DNA of 64,000 bases, taken from contig JBEWZL010000152.1 in assembly GCA_045837725.1 (NCBI GenBank), forward strand, positions 1 through 64,000, read 5' to 3'. A model generated the notes under the pieces. That model worked only from the letters and a program-made list of their open reading frames with translations. It had not been told where the DNA came from and did no database searches. A program made the translations under genes and the position numbers. Numbering within the stretch: position 1 is the first letter of the stretch; each line of letters opens with the position of its first letter. This document shows positions 10,499 to 26,159 of the stretch, piece after piece. Source of the DNA: Vermamoeba vermiformis. Its lineage: Eukaryota; Tubulinea; Echinamoebida.

Positions 10499-10669
10499 AA
10501 TAAACGCGAATTACTCGTGCTAATTGTGGACTATCAATAAATAATAAGGCGAATCTTTGAAACACGGAAATAATTTTCCCTTCACCGAAGCGCCAAAATA
10601 ATGCGAGTCAAAAATACGTAATTTGAAATACTAGGGAATCATTTATTTACATCACTGGTAAGTAAGGTA

Positions 10670-11848
10670 TTAATCGACCTTTTTGAGCTTCTTTTTCAAT
10701 AAGAGTGGCAATAGAGCCGCGACGGCAATACCCGACAGTTTGAGAATGGTTGATACGCCGAACACATCGTTCGTTGACTTCAATTCTGCGAGTAAACCTC
10801 CTGCTTGAGCGCAGACTAAAAGGAATGGTCAATATGAATATAAAAGTGAGGTTACACTCGTCACGTACTGAAGTTGTATGGCATAAGTCCTATGAACGAA
10901 TGATCTGTTAGACGATACTGGCACTATTGTGTTATACTACTTACCAAAGAAGATTGCGGGCATGAATGTAAAGAGCGGCACATTAATCAAGGGCGAGGCA
11001 ATGTTGACGAGCCATTGAGGCACAACAGGTACAATGCGCAAGAAGATCATATAATAAAACATATCATTGCGGTTCTTTTCCACCTAAAATTACAGTGTTG
11101 AGTTTCGAGGGTTGATGAAAGTATTGTTTGGTAGCAGAAGAACTTACAGCGTCAGCCAGCTTCTTTACTTGACCAGAGAATATATTTTGTATAATACGAC
11201 GGCCAAGGATATCAGTCATAATATAACAGCAAGAAGCTCCCACGGCGGTCAACTAAAACGAAGATCAACATTCAGGATTGCACGTGGCTACGTCAGCTGT
11301 CAAAGTCTACTTACAGCACTGGCAATGAGAAAACCGTAAAATCCACCGAACATGCGACCTGCAAGAATATTCAACAAAGCTGCGCCCGGCAAGGAAAAGG
11401 TTTGTTTCCTGTTTAAGGCATTAGATTTCGGTTAGACCGCAGAAATATCGTCTAATAATACTTACATTATATACAATGATACAAAGAATAAAATAACATT
11501 ATTTTGGTGCGAGAATTTGAGCTGGTCAAACGCGTGTCCTAGATCTTTTAACTCATCCAAAGTTGTTGGCACTTTAATAGCGTGATGATTGGTAAAACTA
11601 TTTGGTGGATATTACGTGATTAACAATCTTATTTTTTCATAATTTTAATAAATTTTTGTTTTGATATTACCTTCGCTTTAGGATTGCTCCGTTGTGAAAG
11701 AAGCTGTAGACAGCCAAACATACCAATGTTGCTGCAACCGCAAATCGCACAAGGCGGTATGAATAGGACAACTCTGCTGGTTTATTTGGTGCTGTGGAAA
11801 AGTCAATCTGGATTCTGTCGGGTTATTAGAAGTACCTTTCGAGGCCAT
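10670..11848 (-). CDS. VTT-domain membrane protein, TMEM41/VMP1 type
   Basis: Multi-pass membrane protein of about 275 residues, start ATG at 11846-11848 (MASK, then a short intron). Visible parts: an N-terminal membrane segment (VRFAVAATLVCLAVYSFF), a second one (NNVILFFVSLYIM), then the VTT core LPGAALLNILAGRMFGGFYG, TAVGASCCYIMTDILGR, a basic-acidic loop, FLRIVPVVPQWLVNIASPL, and a last hydrophobic helix ending KKKLKKVD. Order and motifs match TMEM41B more than bacterial DedA. Family members are ER lipid scramblases needed for autophagy and lipid mobilisation. The basic C-terminal tail KKKLKK may be an ER retention signal (inference). It shares a 182-bp divergent promoter with the presequence protease gene. 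Confidence 0.88.
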
Positions 11849-12030
11849 GCTGATTAATAATGCTTAACGTTTGCTCGCACTTGTTACTAGCAGCTAGGCG
11901 AATTGGAGATTGAAAAAGATAAAATTGCTTCGTCAGCAATGAACGAGCAGGCACGTGCCAACAAAAAAGTTGAAATCACCTTGCGTTAAATCCAGGTTTT
12001 AATGTTAGTGCAACAATAAACTACGAGACA
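11849..12030. promoter_or_regulatory. Short divergent promoter region
   Basis: These 182 bp separate the start codons of the VTT membrane protein (minus) and the presequence protease (plus), so both promoters must lie here. It contains a perfect palindrome GGCACGTGCC near 11951 with an E-box core CACGTG. No TATA box is obvious. Confidence 0.6.
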
Positions 12031-15000
12031 ATGCTTGCTTTACGTAGAACATTGGCAAGCGCTCGTAAGCAGGCTGTCAAGCTCAGATCGGCCGCCAACG
12101 CATCTAGATCTTCTATTTCTTTGTTTGGGTAAGCTTACTAACTCGTCTTGTATTTTTTTATTAATTTACAGGGATAGTGCTACAAACAAACGATTAAATA
12201 AAGTCAGCCAGTCGAAGCTTGAGCCAGCAAAAAATTATTTTCGCACTCTGACCACCGGAGCAAGCGTAAATTATACTCCGATTCCTGGATTGAAGCGCGG
12301 CGAAGGTGAGCACTATTATTTGTATTGAGACTTAACAGATCTAATTTAATTGTCCAGAACGAAGCAAACTCCAAATTAATGTTGGTCAAAAATTACATAA
12401 TTACACGGTGACCGAGGTAAAATGATTATACATCCATAGTAGTTCCAATTATTAATATCTTTTAGAAAAAATTTATTCCAGAACGCAACATCACCGCGTA
12501 TTATTTGGTTCACGATGCAACTGGTGCACGTCACTTGCACATTGAAAGCGACGACACTAACAACGTATTTTGGTAAGAAGGCATCGCATGCGATTCATAT
12601 ATCTAATTTTAACTAATTCACGGCAGCACTACATTCAAGACAACACCGACTGACTCGACAGGTGTCGCGCACATCTTAGAGCACACCGTGTTGTGCGGCA
12701 GTGAGAAGTATCCCGTCCGCGATCCATTCTTCAACATGCTAAAGCGAAGCTTGAACACATACATGAATGCATGGACTGGTATGTATATCCGATAGACCTC
12801 GATGACTTCGATAGCTAAATGCGCATAGGCGGTGACTTCACGAGCTATCCATTCGCTACTCAGAACGAAAAAGACTATTACAACTTGTTGTCCGTGTACT
12901 TGGACGCAACGTACTTCCCGAAATTAGAAGAATACGATTTTATGCAGGAAGGTCACCGATTGGAACTGAGCAACCCTGAAGGTAAGTCGCTAATCGGTAA
13001 TAATAGATAATTGATACTTACATTGTGCTCTGCTATAGATCTCAACTCGCCATTGGAGTTCAAAGGTGTCGTGTACAATGAAATGAAGGGCGCTATGTCG
13101 GACACGTCACGTTTGTTCGGTGAACGTTTACAGTCGAATTTGTATCCTACCACTACATACACGCACAACAGCGGTGGCGATCCAAAGGACATCCCTAATT
13201 TGACTTGGAAACAGCTACGTGAATTCCACAAGACCCATTACCATCCCAGCAACTCGTACACGCTCACTTACGGTGATTTGCCCTTGGAACCGATTTTGAA
13301 GTTTATTCACAACGAAGCCTTGTCTAAGTTCACTCGCATTACGCCCAACACCGACGTTCAAGACGAGGTTCGATTTAAGCAGCCCAAAGAAGTGCACGCA
13401 ACCTGCCCGTCCAATCCAAGTACGATTATTTTGTAACAAAAGACTCAAGGACTAACGCTTGTTTAGTGGCACCTGATCCAGAGAAACAAAGCAAAGTGGC
13501 TCTCGCCTATTTGACGAACAAAATTACCGTAAGTGTATCACGCAGTCCTGCGTGACGATGTTCTAACTCTCACTAGGACGCGTACGAGAGCTTTGTAATG
13601 TCATTCTTGGGCATGTTGCTGACAGGCGGACCTAACTCACCGATGTACCAAGCACTCATTGACAGCAACATTGGTAGCTCTTACTCACCTTACACTGGCT
13701 ACGATGCTTCGAACCGCGAGTCGTTGTTCTCAGTCGGTTTGATGGGTATTAAGACAGAAGATGCTAAACTGGTCACTGACATCATCGAGAAAACACTTGC
13801 CAAAGCAGCTGAAGAGGGATTCCCAAAGGAGAGAATCGAGAGCATTTTACATCAAATTGAAATCGCGCAGAAGCACGTAAGTTGGTTAAGATCGTCGGTG
13901 AATCGCAATGACTAACTGGTATAGGTTTCCACCAATTTCGGTTTAAGTTTGGTGTCGGCTCTTACTCACATTTGGATCCACGGCGGCAACCCAGTGTCTG
14001 CACTGTCCCTCAACGAAATGATTGAAAGACTCAAGGGCGATCTGAACTCAAAGATTTTTGAAAAGAAGATCAAGCAGTATTTGCTCGAAAATCCGCACAA
14101 GTTAGCAATCTTAATGACACCAGGTATGTCGCTGATGCGTTGTTAAAGTTGTTGTTAATAACCCGTCATATTAGATGCCGAGTACACGAAGCGAGAAGCA
14201 GAGGAAGAGAAAAACAAGCTGGCTTCAATCAAGCAAAAGCTCGCAGAAAAAGATTTGAAAGAAATTAAAGAACGTGCGGGAGTGTTAAAGCAACGCCAAG
14301 AAGCAGTACCAGGTAAGGCGTAGACCATAGTAGTCTTGCGGGACTAACCCCCGAGTTTAGATCCGTCGTGCCTCCCTAAAATTTCACTCTCTGACATCGA
14401 GCGCGTGAAACCAAAGACTCCTATTCAAGTTGAGAATATTTCGTAAGTTACAAAACTACTTGTGAGTGACAAATTCTAACGTTTGGCAGTGATGTGCAAG
14501 TGCAATTTTGTAAGCAGCCAACCAACGGAATTTCGTACTTCACTGCTTTGTTGGACTTCAGCCAGCTGCCTGCCGATTTGAATATTTATGTGCCGCTGTT
14601 CTGCTCGGTGTTGACCGAAGTTGGCGCGGGTGATCTTTCGTACAGAGACTTTGCTCAAGAGACAGAGCTGTGTGCGGGAGAATTCTCTTCATCAACTTCT
14701 CTCGTCATTAATCATTCCGACGTGTCACAATTCAAGCGCAGTGCTTTGTTGCGATCATTTAGCTTGGAACGAAACACAGACAAAATGTTTGACTTGTGGA
14801 CCAAGCTGTTCAACGACCCGAGACTCGAAGACAAGGACAGACTCAAAACTCTCATATTAAACGTATGTAGGAGGAGTTGTGTTCTTCATTGTTAATCCAT
14901 TGGTTCAGATTCAAGCTGATATGTTGGACTCGATCACTTCATCTGGTCACTCGTATGCCAAGAGTTGGGCTGCGTCGTATTTAAGCCAAGCTCATGTATG

Positions 15001-16053
15001 TAATATTGAGTGATATCGTTCACATTCTTAACTGAGTTATCGCAGTACGTTTCAGAGACGTGGGACGGCATTACGCAATTTAATTTGATTCAAGACATCG
15101 TGGCCAACATCGATGACGGTGCTTTAGACAAAGTTTCCGAAGCTTTAAAGCAAATTGCTCAGCATGTCTTAAACAAAAATGTTATGCGTGCAGCTTTGAA
15201 TACCGAGGAGAAACTGATGGACGTGAACAAGGCGAGACTAAACAAGTTCTTCAATACTTTGCCAACACGCGCAACAACATCTGCCAACGTAAGCGACTGA
15301 CCTTGCAAGGCCTTACTAGTTGTACTAACACACGACAGACTCAACTTGACAAGCAAAGTGACCTGAGCACTCGTCAATTCTTCTTTTCAATTCCCGCGAG
15401 TATCAATTTCGTGGCTCAATGTTTCCCGACTGTAACTTACGCTCATCCTGACTTCGCCAAGCTTCAAGTTTTGTCAACAATGATGTCGCAGTCCTACTTG
15501 CACCGCGAAATCAGAGAGAAAGGTGGTGCATACGGCGGTGGAGCTGGTCAAAGCAATGGCATTTTCTATTTCTACAGCTATCGTGATCCCAATATCGACA
15601 AGACTATCAACAGTTTTAAAGGCGCTGTTGACTGGGTATTGAACGGGCGCAAGGAGAACTCCAACACGTTTAGTGAACAGGTATGGGCAATACAATTTGT
15701 TTTTATCTAATGTAATTGTAGAACATTGAAGAGGCAAAGCTGTCGCTTTTCTCTGATATTGATATGCCTGTATCTCCTTCCAAGAAAGGAATGAGCGAAT
15801 TCTTGACTGGCATTACCTGGGAAATGAGACAAAAGTACGTTTAATCTTTAATTTATTTTATCTGTAGTTTGCTGACTACTTTAGGCATCGAGAAAGGTTG
15901 TTTGGGGTTGAAAGAACAGACCTTCTTGAGGTTGCAGAAAAATATCTCCCTCTAGCTCAGCTAGACAAGAAGGGAGTAACCACTGTGTTTGGAGCTGAAG
16001 AACAAGAGAAAGAGATTCAAACTACTGGGCAATGGATTGTAAATGCAAAGTAA
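12031..16053 (+). CDS. PITRM1: Mitochondrial presequence protease (M16C, PreP/Cym1/PITRM1)
   Basis: Zinc metalloprotease of about 1,050 residues that degrades cleaved targeting peptides in mitochondria. The ATG at 12031 starts [14 protein letters not shown], a typical Arg-rich, acid-free presequence. The inverted zinc motif HILEH lies in the exon near 12660-12690, followed by [12 protein letters not shown] and [16 protein letters not shown], both hallmarks of M16C. The distal zinc ligand is in the [12 protein letters not shown] segment. The C-terminal half holds [15 protein letters not shown], the Arg/Tyr pair that closes the chamber. There are at least a dozen introns of about 50 nt. The stop is TAA at 16051-16053, with AATAAA starting four bases after it and only about 100 bp before the next start codon. 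Confidence 0.95.
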
Positions 16054-16158
16054 CCAAATAAAATGTGTTGCGTGATCAAAAAAAAATGTGCTTTTCGTTG
16101 TGCTCTGTCCATTAATATTTCAAAACGAGTATTAGTTCCATTCACCACAGTAAGCACT

Positions 16159-18207
16159 ATGGCAAGCAAGACCTTCGACGCGTGTTTCTTGAAAGAAACC
16201 GATTCCGTCAAGCCACCCTACTACGAGGGTAATTTCTGGCTCGTTGACGGTGAAGTCAAAAAGTGGGATGGCCCTGTTACTAAAGTAAAGAGTCCTATTC
16301 ACGTTCAAGGAAAAGACGAAGCCGTCGTGATCGGTAAGCCAAAGGAAATTTTAAATCTGAAAAATATGGAATTCGCACAAATTGCCTATCCTTGGTGCGG
16401 GTAGTAATTTTTGAGATTATTACAATTTTTTTCTAAATTATTGGTTTGGTTCGAAAGGTTCGGTCTGAAAGTTTCAATCCGAACCTGCAACTGATCTGAT
16501 TTAAATGATTAGGCACTTATCCTATGCTCACTGAGAAGGAATCCATCGATGCCGTGCACGCCGCGCAACGAGCGTTCGATAATGGTCGCGGTTCTTGGCC
16601 CAGAATGACCGTGCGTACCTGCTACTTGATCGATGTTAATCTAATTATCCTGGCTAGACTAAAGAGCGCATCAACTACGTTAAGCAATTCGTTGCCGGCT
16701 TGAAGGCGAAGCGCGAAGAGATAGTCAATTTGTTGATGTGGGAGATCTGCAAGACCCGTGCCGATTCCGAGAAGGAGTTCGATCGTACCATCGTCTACGT
16801 CGAAGACACCATCAAGGTAAATAATTAATTATACTTACAATGAAGCTAATAATATCTTTACAGGCATTGAAGAACCTCGAGAACAAACAGAGTACCTTCG
16901 AACAAGAGCAAGGCATCATTGGCCAGATCCGCCGTTCTCCTTACGGCGTCGTTCTGTGCAGTGGTCCTTTCAACTATCCCTTCAACGAAACATACACTAC
17001 TTTGATCCCCGCTTTGATTATGGGCAACAGTGTCGTCATGAAGTTGCCACGATACGGTGTTTTGTGCCACTTCCCCACGCTTGAAATCTTCCAAAAGGTC
17101 TTCCCTAAGGGTGTTATCAACGTCATCAGCGGTAGCGGTCGTGCTACGATGCCTGCTTGCATGGCTACGGGTCACATTGATATCTTCGCCTTCATTGGTA
17201 CCAGCACCGCCGCGGATGCGATTCAAAAGGTAAGTTTGTATCTATTTCTCGTACTTTCGCAGTAAATATTCACCGTTGCTATTTAGGCCCACCCCAAACC
17301 TCACAGATTGAGAGTTTGTCTCGGTTTGGAAGCAAAGAACCCCGCCATCATTTTGCCCGACGCAGATCTCAATACAGCCGTTGAGGAATGCATCTTGGGT
17401 AGCTTGAGGTAAGTTGTAACATTTATTAACGAATTCTATCTAATCTCGCCACTCAAGCTTCAACGGTCAACGTTGCACAGCCCTCAAGATTATTTTTGTT
17501 CACGAGTCTATCGCCGACACTTTCGTTCCCAAGTTCGCAGCTGCAGTTGACAGCATGAAGATGGGATTGCCTTGGGAGAAAGACACCAAGATCACTCCTC
17601 TTCCCGAACAAGAGAAGCCTGAATATTGCCGCAAGCTCATTGAGGACGCCGTGAGCAAGGGCGCCAAGGTTGTTAACCCTCGCGGCGGTCAAATTGATCG
17701 CACATTTGTCGCTCCTACCGTGCTCTATCCAGTGAACGAACAGATGAAGGTACGTTGCATATTTTAAAAGCGTGTTGGTCACTAGATACCGGTGTTGACG
17801 CGATGTTTTATTAGGTCTACCACGAGGAACAATTCGGCCCTGTCGTTCCCATTGCTACTTTCAACAGCCTCGATCAGGTGTACAGCTATTTGGCTGCTTC
17901 TCAATACGGTCAACAAGCTTCAGTCTTCGGCAAGGACACCACCAAGATCTCCGAGCTGATCGACATTCTCGTCAACCAAGTTTGCAGAGTCAACATTAAC
18001 GCTCAATGCCAACGTGGTCCTGATTCATTCCCGTTCACTGGTCGCAAAGATTCTGCATACGGCACTCTGTCCGTGTATGATGCTCTCCGCGTTTTCTCAA
18101 TCCGATCTTGCGTTGCCACAAAGGAGAATACTACCAATACTGCGTTGTTCAACGAAATTATGGACACCAAAACATCGAATTTCTTACGAATGGATTACCT
18201 CTTCTAG
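16159..18207 (+). CDS. gapN: Non-phosphorylating glyceraldehyde-3-phosphate dehydrogenase (ALDH11/GapN)
   Basis: Enzyme of about 520 residues that oxidises glyceraldehyde 3-phosphate straight to 3-phosphoglycerate with NADP+, bypassing ATP-forming GAPDH and PGK and supplying cytosolic NADPH. Start chosen at 16159 ([10 protein letters not shown]). The same frame stays open upstream to 16063, but that part overlaps the 3' flank of the previous gene. Motifs: [13 protein letters not shown] (substrate loop and the conserved Asn), [17 protein letters not shown], the Glu of [11 protein letters not shown], and the catalytic Cys in NGQRCTALK. The end has [11 protein letters not shown] and the GapN-type [21 protein letters not shown] segment (two parts). 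Six or more introns; the first (about 178 nt) carries a hairpin. GapN is well known in plants, some bacteria and scattered protists. Confidence 0.95.
16456..16486. repeat. 31-nt hairpin inside the first gapN intron
   Basis: AGGTTCGG at 16456-16463 pairs with CCGAACCT at 16479-16486, and an inner TGAAA/TTTCA stem encloses one G. Only two positions on each side fail to pair. The hairpin is in an intron that is about three times longer than its neighbours. Confidence 0.75.
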
Positions 18208-18364
18208 AACACGTGTTCGATCTAAAATTTCGCGCGTTAATAAATGTGGTCGGTTGCATCACAATTAATTGTTGTAAATTGCATGTAAATAGCACAACAC
18301 AATTTTTGTAGATAGAGTGAATGTATAAATATTGAAGAGAGTAATTTTGGATCAGATCTGTCAG

Positions 18365-20474
18365 ATGACTTCGGTAAGATCAGTGCTTGGTCGAAATAAT
18401 GTTATTACATTACGATAATTAAACGTGATCTATTCCAATGATAAGTAATATCATTAAATAATCGCGATTATTAACCGGTAATTAATTAGGAATATTCAAG
18501 CTTACCATTTATCAAGAAGCAATTACGGAAAATTGCTTTCCTCTCGTGGCCAGTAATTATTGCCGAATTTTCTAGGCTTGGAATGGGCGTTACAGACAAC
18601 ATTTTTTTGGTAATCATCGTGCAGATCCACATCCGTCGTCGTTCCTGCATTTATCTAATCTTTCTTATTATTTAGGGTCACATCGGTAAAAATGAGCTTG
18701 CGGGCTCAATGCTTGCAGCATCATATTCATATTGCTCCTTGTACTTTGGAATTGGTACGGTACCATTGCACTCCTCACGTCTAATATGATTGATTCAGGT
18801 TTGATTTTTGCGTTGGACACACTCGTCTCGCAGGCCTTTGGAGCAAGTAAGGGCAACTATTTGATAGTAATAGTTCAGCTTCTAATATGGACGACAGAGA
18901 GTTTTCGACTGATTGGAACTTACACACAAACGGCACTTCTTGTCGTGACAATTTCAGCCATTCCGATTGGCTTGGCGTGGTGGTTCACGGAACCGATTTT
19001 GATATTTTTCAAACAGGTTAGTACGCGCAGCTTGCAGCTAACACTAACTAACGACACCATTTCAGCCTGCAGAAATTAGTCATTATTCTGGTCTGTTTTT
19101 ACAATGGAGTTTGCCGGGCCTACTTCCGTTATTATGGTGGAGAGTAAGTATCGGAATACCTCCGCTAGCTGATACACGTCGCGCTAATTTATCGGCAGAC
19201 GATTGGTCGGTATTTGACCAACCAAGGCATCATGTGGCCAGGAATGGTCATGGGATTAGTGGCATTCTTTCTCAACATCTTTTTCAACTGGCTGTTCATT
19301 TACGGCTTTGAACTCGGATTTATCGGCTCACCAATTGCAACGTCAGTGTCGCGTGTCATTTTGCCCGTGTTTTTGTGGGCGTTTGTTGTGATGCGCGGAT
19401 ATCATAAGCAAACTTGCTTCGGATTCCATAAGGAGTACGTACTAAACGCACAATGTATTTAGTTAACTCATCATGGTACAGATCCATTCAATGGCCAACA
19501 GTGCGAGAGTTCTTGAAATTAGCTTTTGCGAGTGTTGGTAAGTGCAGGACTCAACGAGTATTAAATGACTTACAGCTTGTCTTAGGCATGTTGTGGTTCG
19601 AAGTCATAGCAGGCGAGGCTATCACGTTGATGATTGGTTACTTTGACAAGCCCGAAAACCTCGCGGCACACGCCATCGTGTATTCAACACTCGGTGTATC
19701 ATTCATTTTACCAGTACGTATTAACGATGTAGCTTTTACAAGTCCTAATGATGCTGTTGTCGAGTAGAACAGTTGGTCGATAGGCTCTCAGACACGTATT
19801 GGCAATCTCGTCGGAGCAGGCAAGGCGATGAAAGCACGTGCTGTGACCTTCATCACCCTCATCTTTGCGATCACGTGGATGTTTTTGCACGCTGCAGTCA
19901 TGTTCTTCTTGCCTGAGCAATTGGTTAGCGTCTATTCAACGGATCAAGGTACTTAAACTTAATAATGCTGAATCACAGGCTTACTAACTGTTATATATTA
20001 GATGTTATGGATATCGCTAAGGTACTGATGCGCATCGGTGCATTGTGCACGATTGTGGATGCAGCACAAACAATGCTCGGAGGAATTCTTCGTGGTATTG
20101 GCAAGCCAACGCCTGGTACAATTGTACAGTTCTTAGCGTACTACGTTATTGCAATTCCTGTTGGTGCAGTAGTTAGTTTTTACTTCAAATGGGGCGATGG
20201 AATCTACGGATTTTGGTGGGCTCTCATTTGTACGTAGATTCAGCCATTTCGTCATAATAGCTAATCGTGTGATATTGTAGTGGGCCTATTTTTAGCATCT
20301 TGCGGCAATGCGATTTTCATTTGGCGAGCGGATTGGGAAAAGATCACCGCTGATGCGTTACAACTCGTTGGAAACAGCGGTGGCGACAAACTGGAGCACG
20401 AAAAGTTCTTAGATGGACTTGAAGATGACATAGAGCTTGACATTGACGTTCCTGAAGTTGAGCTAGAAAATTAA
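18365..20474 (+). CDS. MATE family multidrug/toxin extrusion transporter
   Basis: Membrane antiporter of about 500 residues with the 12-helix MATE fold. The best start is ATG at 18365: MTS, then a 116-nt intron, then EYSSLPFIKKQLRKIAFLSWP. That choice keeps phase and gives the usual short N-terminal tail. Signatures: GMGVTDNIFLGHIGKNELAGSMLA, split by an intron (quoted as GMGVTDNIFL and GHIGKNELA), IFALDTLVSQAFGA, the second-lobe ETIMIGYF-like GEAITLMIGYF, and GSQTRIGNLVGAGKA. Helices end near FLASCGNAIFIWRADW. An acidic cytosolic tail follows. Two of the introns overlap ORFs in other frames, so exon edges near 18750 and 18860 are less sure. MATE proteins export organic cations using H+ or Na+ gradients. 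It converges with the TauE gene, 172 bp apart. Confidence 0.9.
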
Positions 20475-20646
20475 ACTAAAGAGGCTTCTTAAGCAAAACG
20501 GATTTCTTAAAATCTAATCAATGTGCAGGTTAAAAATTTCGAGTACTTTCATGTATTATTGACTGCACCTTTTTTCTGGGATTAACAAAATCCACGAGCT
20601 GCGGCAAAAGATGCGCAGATTAGTGTTTTAATAATTTATTGCAACA

Positions 20647-22956
20647 CTAATACCAAATAGAAGTATTAGTTCCCTTGCAATAAGGATCGAATTGGAACGA
20701 GCCAGGTTCTTTGCTTTGCGCGATCAGATCCAACACACCAGTCACAGTCAACGCAACAGTGCACAATCCTATGACGATAGACAACATGAAACTGATCAAC
20801 GAGCTCTTCTTGTACTTTTTGACGAGGTAGCTGATCAAATAATTGCCGAATAATCCCGCTAAGAATCCTACGGGCATGAACCAACCACCGAGTTTGTACG
20901 GCAATTGACCGAGCAGCAAATACTGCATTACTGTCGAGGCCGCCGTGAAGATCTAGCGATTGAATTGTTAGTGAATAAATTACGTAAGAATTCGAATTGC
21001 CACTCGTTAAGTATGAACGAGAAAATTGAATTGAAATTGTTCTCGAATATTAAGCGTGACTATAAATAGCATTGTAATAGTTATGAGATACTTACAATCA
21101 TAAACGCGCTGGTAGCTGTTGCCACTTCAGGCAAGAGACCCATTTCCAACAAGACAGGTCCGTTCACCATGCCACTGCCAATGCCCAACACACCTGCTGC
21201 GGTACCTGCGCCGAAGCCTGTAGCCATCAGCCCGAGAATTCGCTTCTTGGATAATCGGAGGTCTCCGGGCTATGTACAAAAATGTCAATCTCAGCACGTG
21301 CACGAGCTCAAAAGCAGATTATCATTCATCGTTTTTTTGTAATAAACTATCTTTAGATCTGACAGATCCGAACGGTATTCAACTTTCAATAATAGCAAAA
21401 TTTAACAGATCCATAGCACAAGTACGTACCAAGAGAGGTATCTCGAGTGCCTCGCGTGCCTTGAAAGACTTGTAGACGTAAATAGCCGCAAACAAGCCCA
21501 CGAGGATCATCGTCACGACGAGTGCCGCGCCCAAGAGCCAAAACACTTCGCTGCATTTGTGCACGCCCATGTGACTCACATCGCTCTCACCACCGCCGCG
21601 CACAAAGGTGATGCCAAATAAGGCAAGCCACGTGGCTGCCAACAAAAAGATCTTCAGCACTGGTGTTTTAGACATGTAATCCAACACTTTTTGTTGTTTG
21701 GGCGTAGGATTGCTCAGTTTGCCTAGTAGAATTACCATATTTAGTAAAACGAAAACAGAAATAATGATCATTATTATTATAATCGCTTGTTAGTTGGCGT
21801 AGATGGAAAAGTAGTGCGTAAAGTGGAATAGCCTATTTCAAGCTAAAATTTCTATTTACGGCAATATTTTCTTCAATAGGCTAGAAAATATTATGGAACT
21901 TTCGATTGACAATTAAAATAATCGCAGTTTTCCAGCTACAAATAAATTTCATCATGTACTGCTTACTATTAATAAGAGGCTCGTTCTCGCCAGCATTGAC
22001 ACTTCTATTCTCTTTTTCTTTCTTCTCTTTGCGATGCAGTTCAAATGCTTTGACAAATGCGCGCCAATCGGTGATGCCGAGCAGCAAGATCAGCAAAATA
22101 ATGATGAACCAGCGAGGGAACATCGAGTACAACGTGACGCCCACAGCTAAATTTAAAATGTTACTAGATTAGCAAATATTTCCTTATTTGGAAAGTAGGC
22201 TACTAGCTCCGCATTGGTGCGGAAGTTTCAATTTCGTACCTGTACCGAGTAAATTCAACGGGGACATCAGCAAAGATATATCATAATCAATGAGGGGTCT
22301 ATTAGCACGCGGATGCCTAAATAAATATAATTAGTTAAAATTGGTTTTGGATGCGATCCACCGATAATTTATTTACCTCTTTCCTGCATTGACTATAAAT
22401 GTACTTAACGCTAGACCAAATATAGTTGCCTATAATACACGTTAATATTTGCGTAATTAATTGTTACGAGCTGAATTGAACGCGAGATTTTGTCAGATCT
22501 TACGCGTATTTATAAATAATTCCTTATGATTTATTCATTACCTTTGAAACTGGAATAGCCGTTTTGGGATCAATTCCCATCAGTAAAATCAAGACTGGGA
22601 CATAAATACCACCGCTAAATAAATTAAATAATTGTTAGATCGAGCGTGTCACAATTAATAATTATAATTCAACGTAAAATTCGCAATTATAAATATTTTA
22701 ATTATTATTAGTAATATTTATAGGCGTAAAAATAATAATTGCTTTCAAAGGAAATGATCCGACTTTGTAACGTCTCGACGAAAACAGTTTGTTACTGTCA
22801 ATAGGCAAGAATAGCATTAACATATAAACAATATATAAATAATTAATACCCGCCAATGCCAACAGATCCGCTCATTGCTCCGCCAATGAAAATCAGGGCG
22901 GTACCAACGCCGAGCTTCCAATCGAAAACCAGATCAGTTATGTCCCCAGTCGCCAT
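20647..22956 (-). CDS. TauE/SafE-family anion transporter
   Basis: Multi-pass membrane protein of about 480 residues, start ATG at 22954-22956 (MATGDITDL). The first repeat has IFIGGAMSGSVGIGG and GGIYVPVLILLMG, the second has GAGTAAGVLGIGSGMVNGP and LLPEVATATSAFM. These glycine-rich paired motifs define the TauE/SafE (sulfite exporter, formerly DUF81) family. A cytosolic loop EKKEKENRSVNAGENEPLI separates the halves. About nine introns, several longer than average (22,160-22,850). Eukaryotic members occur in plants, protists and some fungi; substrates are proposed to be sulfite, sulfonates or organic acids. Which one applies here cannot be read from the sequence. Confidence 0.9.
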
Positions 22957-23240
22957 TTATATTAATATATAAATAGAAATATAAGATATTAAATTACAAA
23001 ATGCAACTGTGGTGTTGCAGTTCAATTTGAGGTTGAAATCCAGAAAACTCAGCTGACTGTTCTTGTTTGCGCGTACCACCAAATTAGGACTGGGATATAT
23101 TATAATAAAATACAATATTTTTTAGCAAGGTGATCATCCTTAGACTTGCCAGCAAAGCACGATATAATAACTTTCAATACACAGCCGTCAAATTTTACAT
23201 GAAGATATAGTACAAAACAAGTAATATTATGTAAATGGTA

Positions 23241-26061
<2,821 letters not shown>

Positions 26062-26159
26062 ATTTAATTTTATGAATTTTGTGCTTTTAGATCGAACTAA
26101 AGTCTAAAATTTTGAGACGAAGAATTTGCGAGATAGTTGCAGACATGCTTCAAATAATA

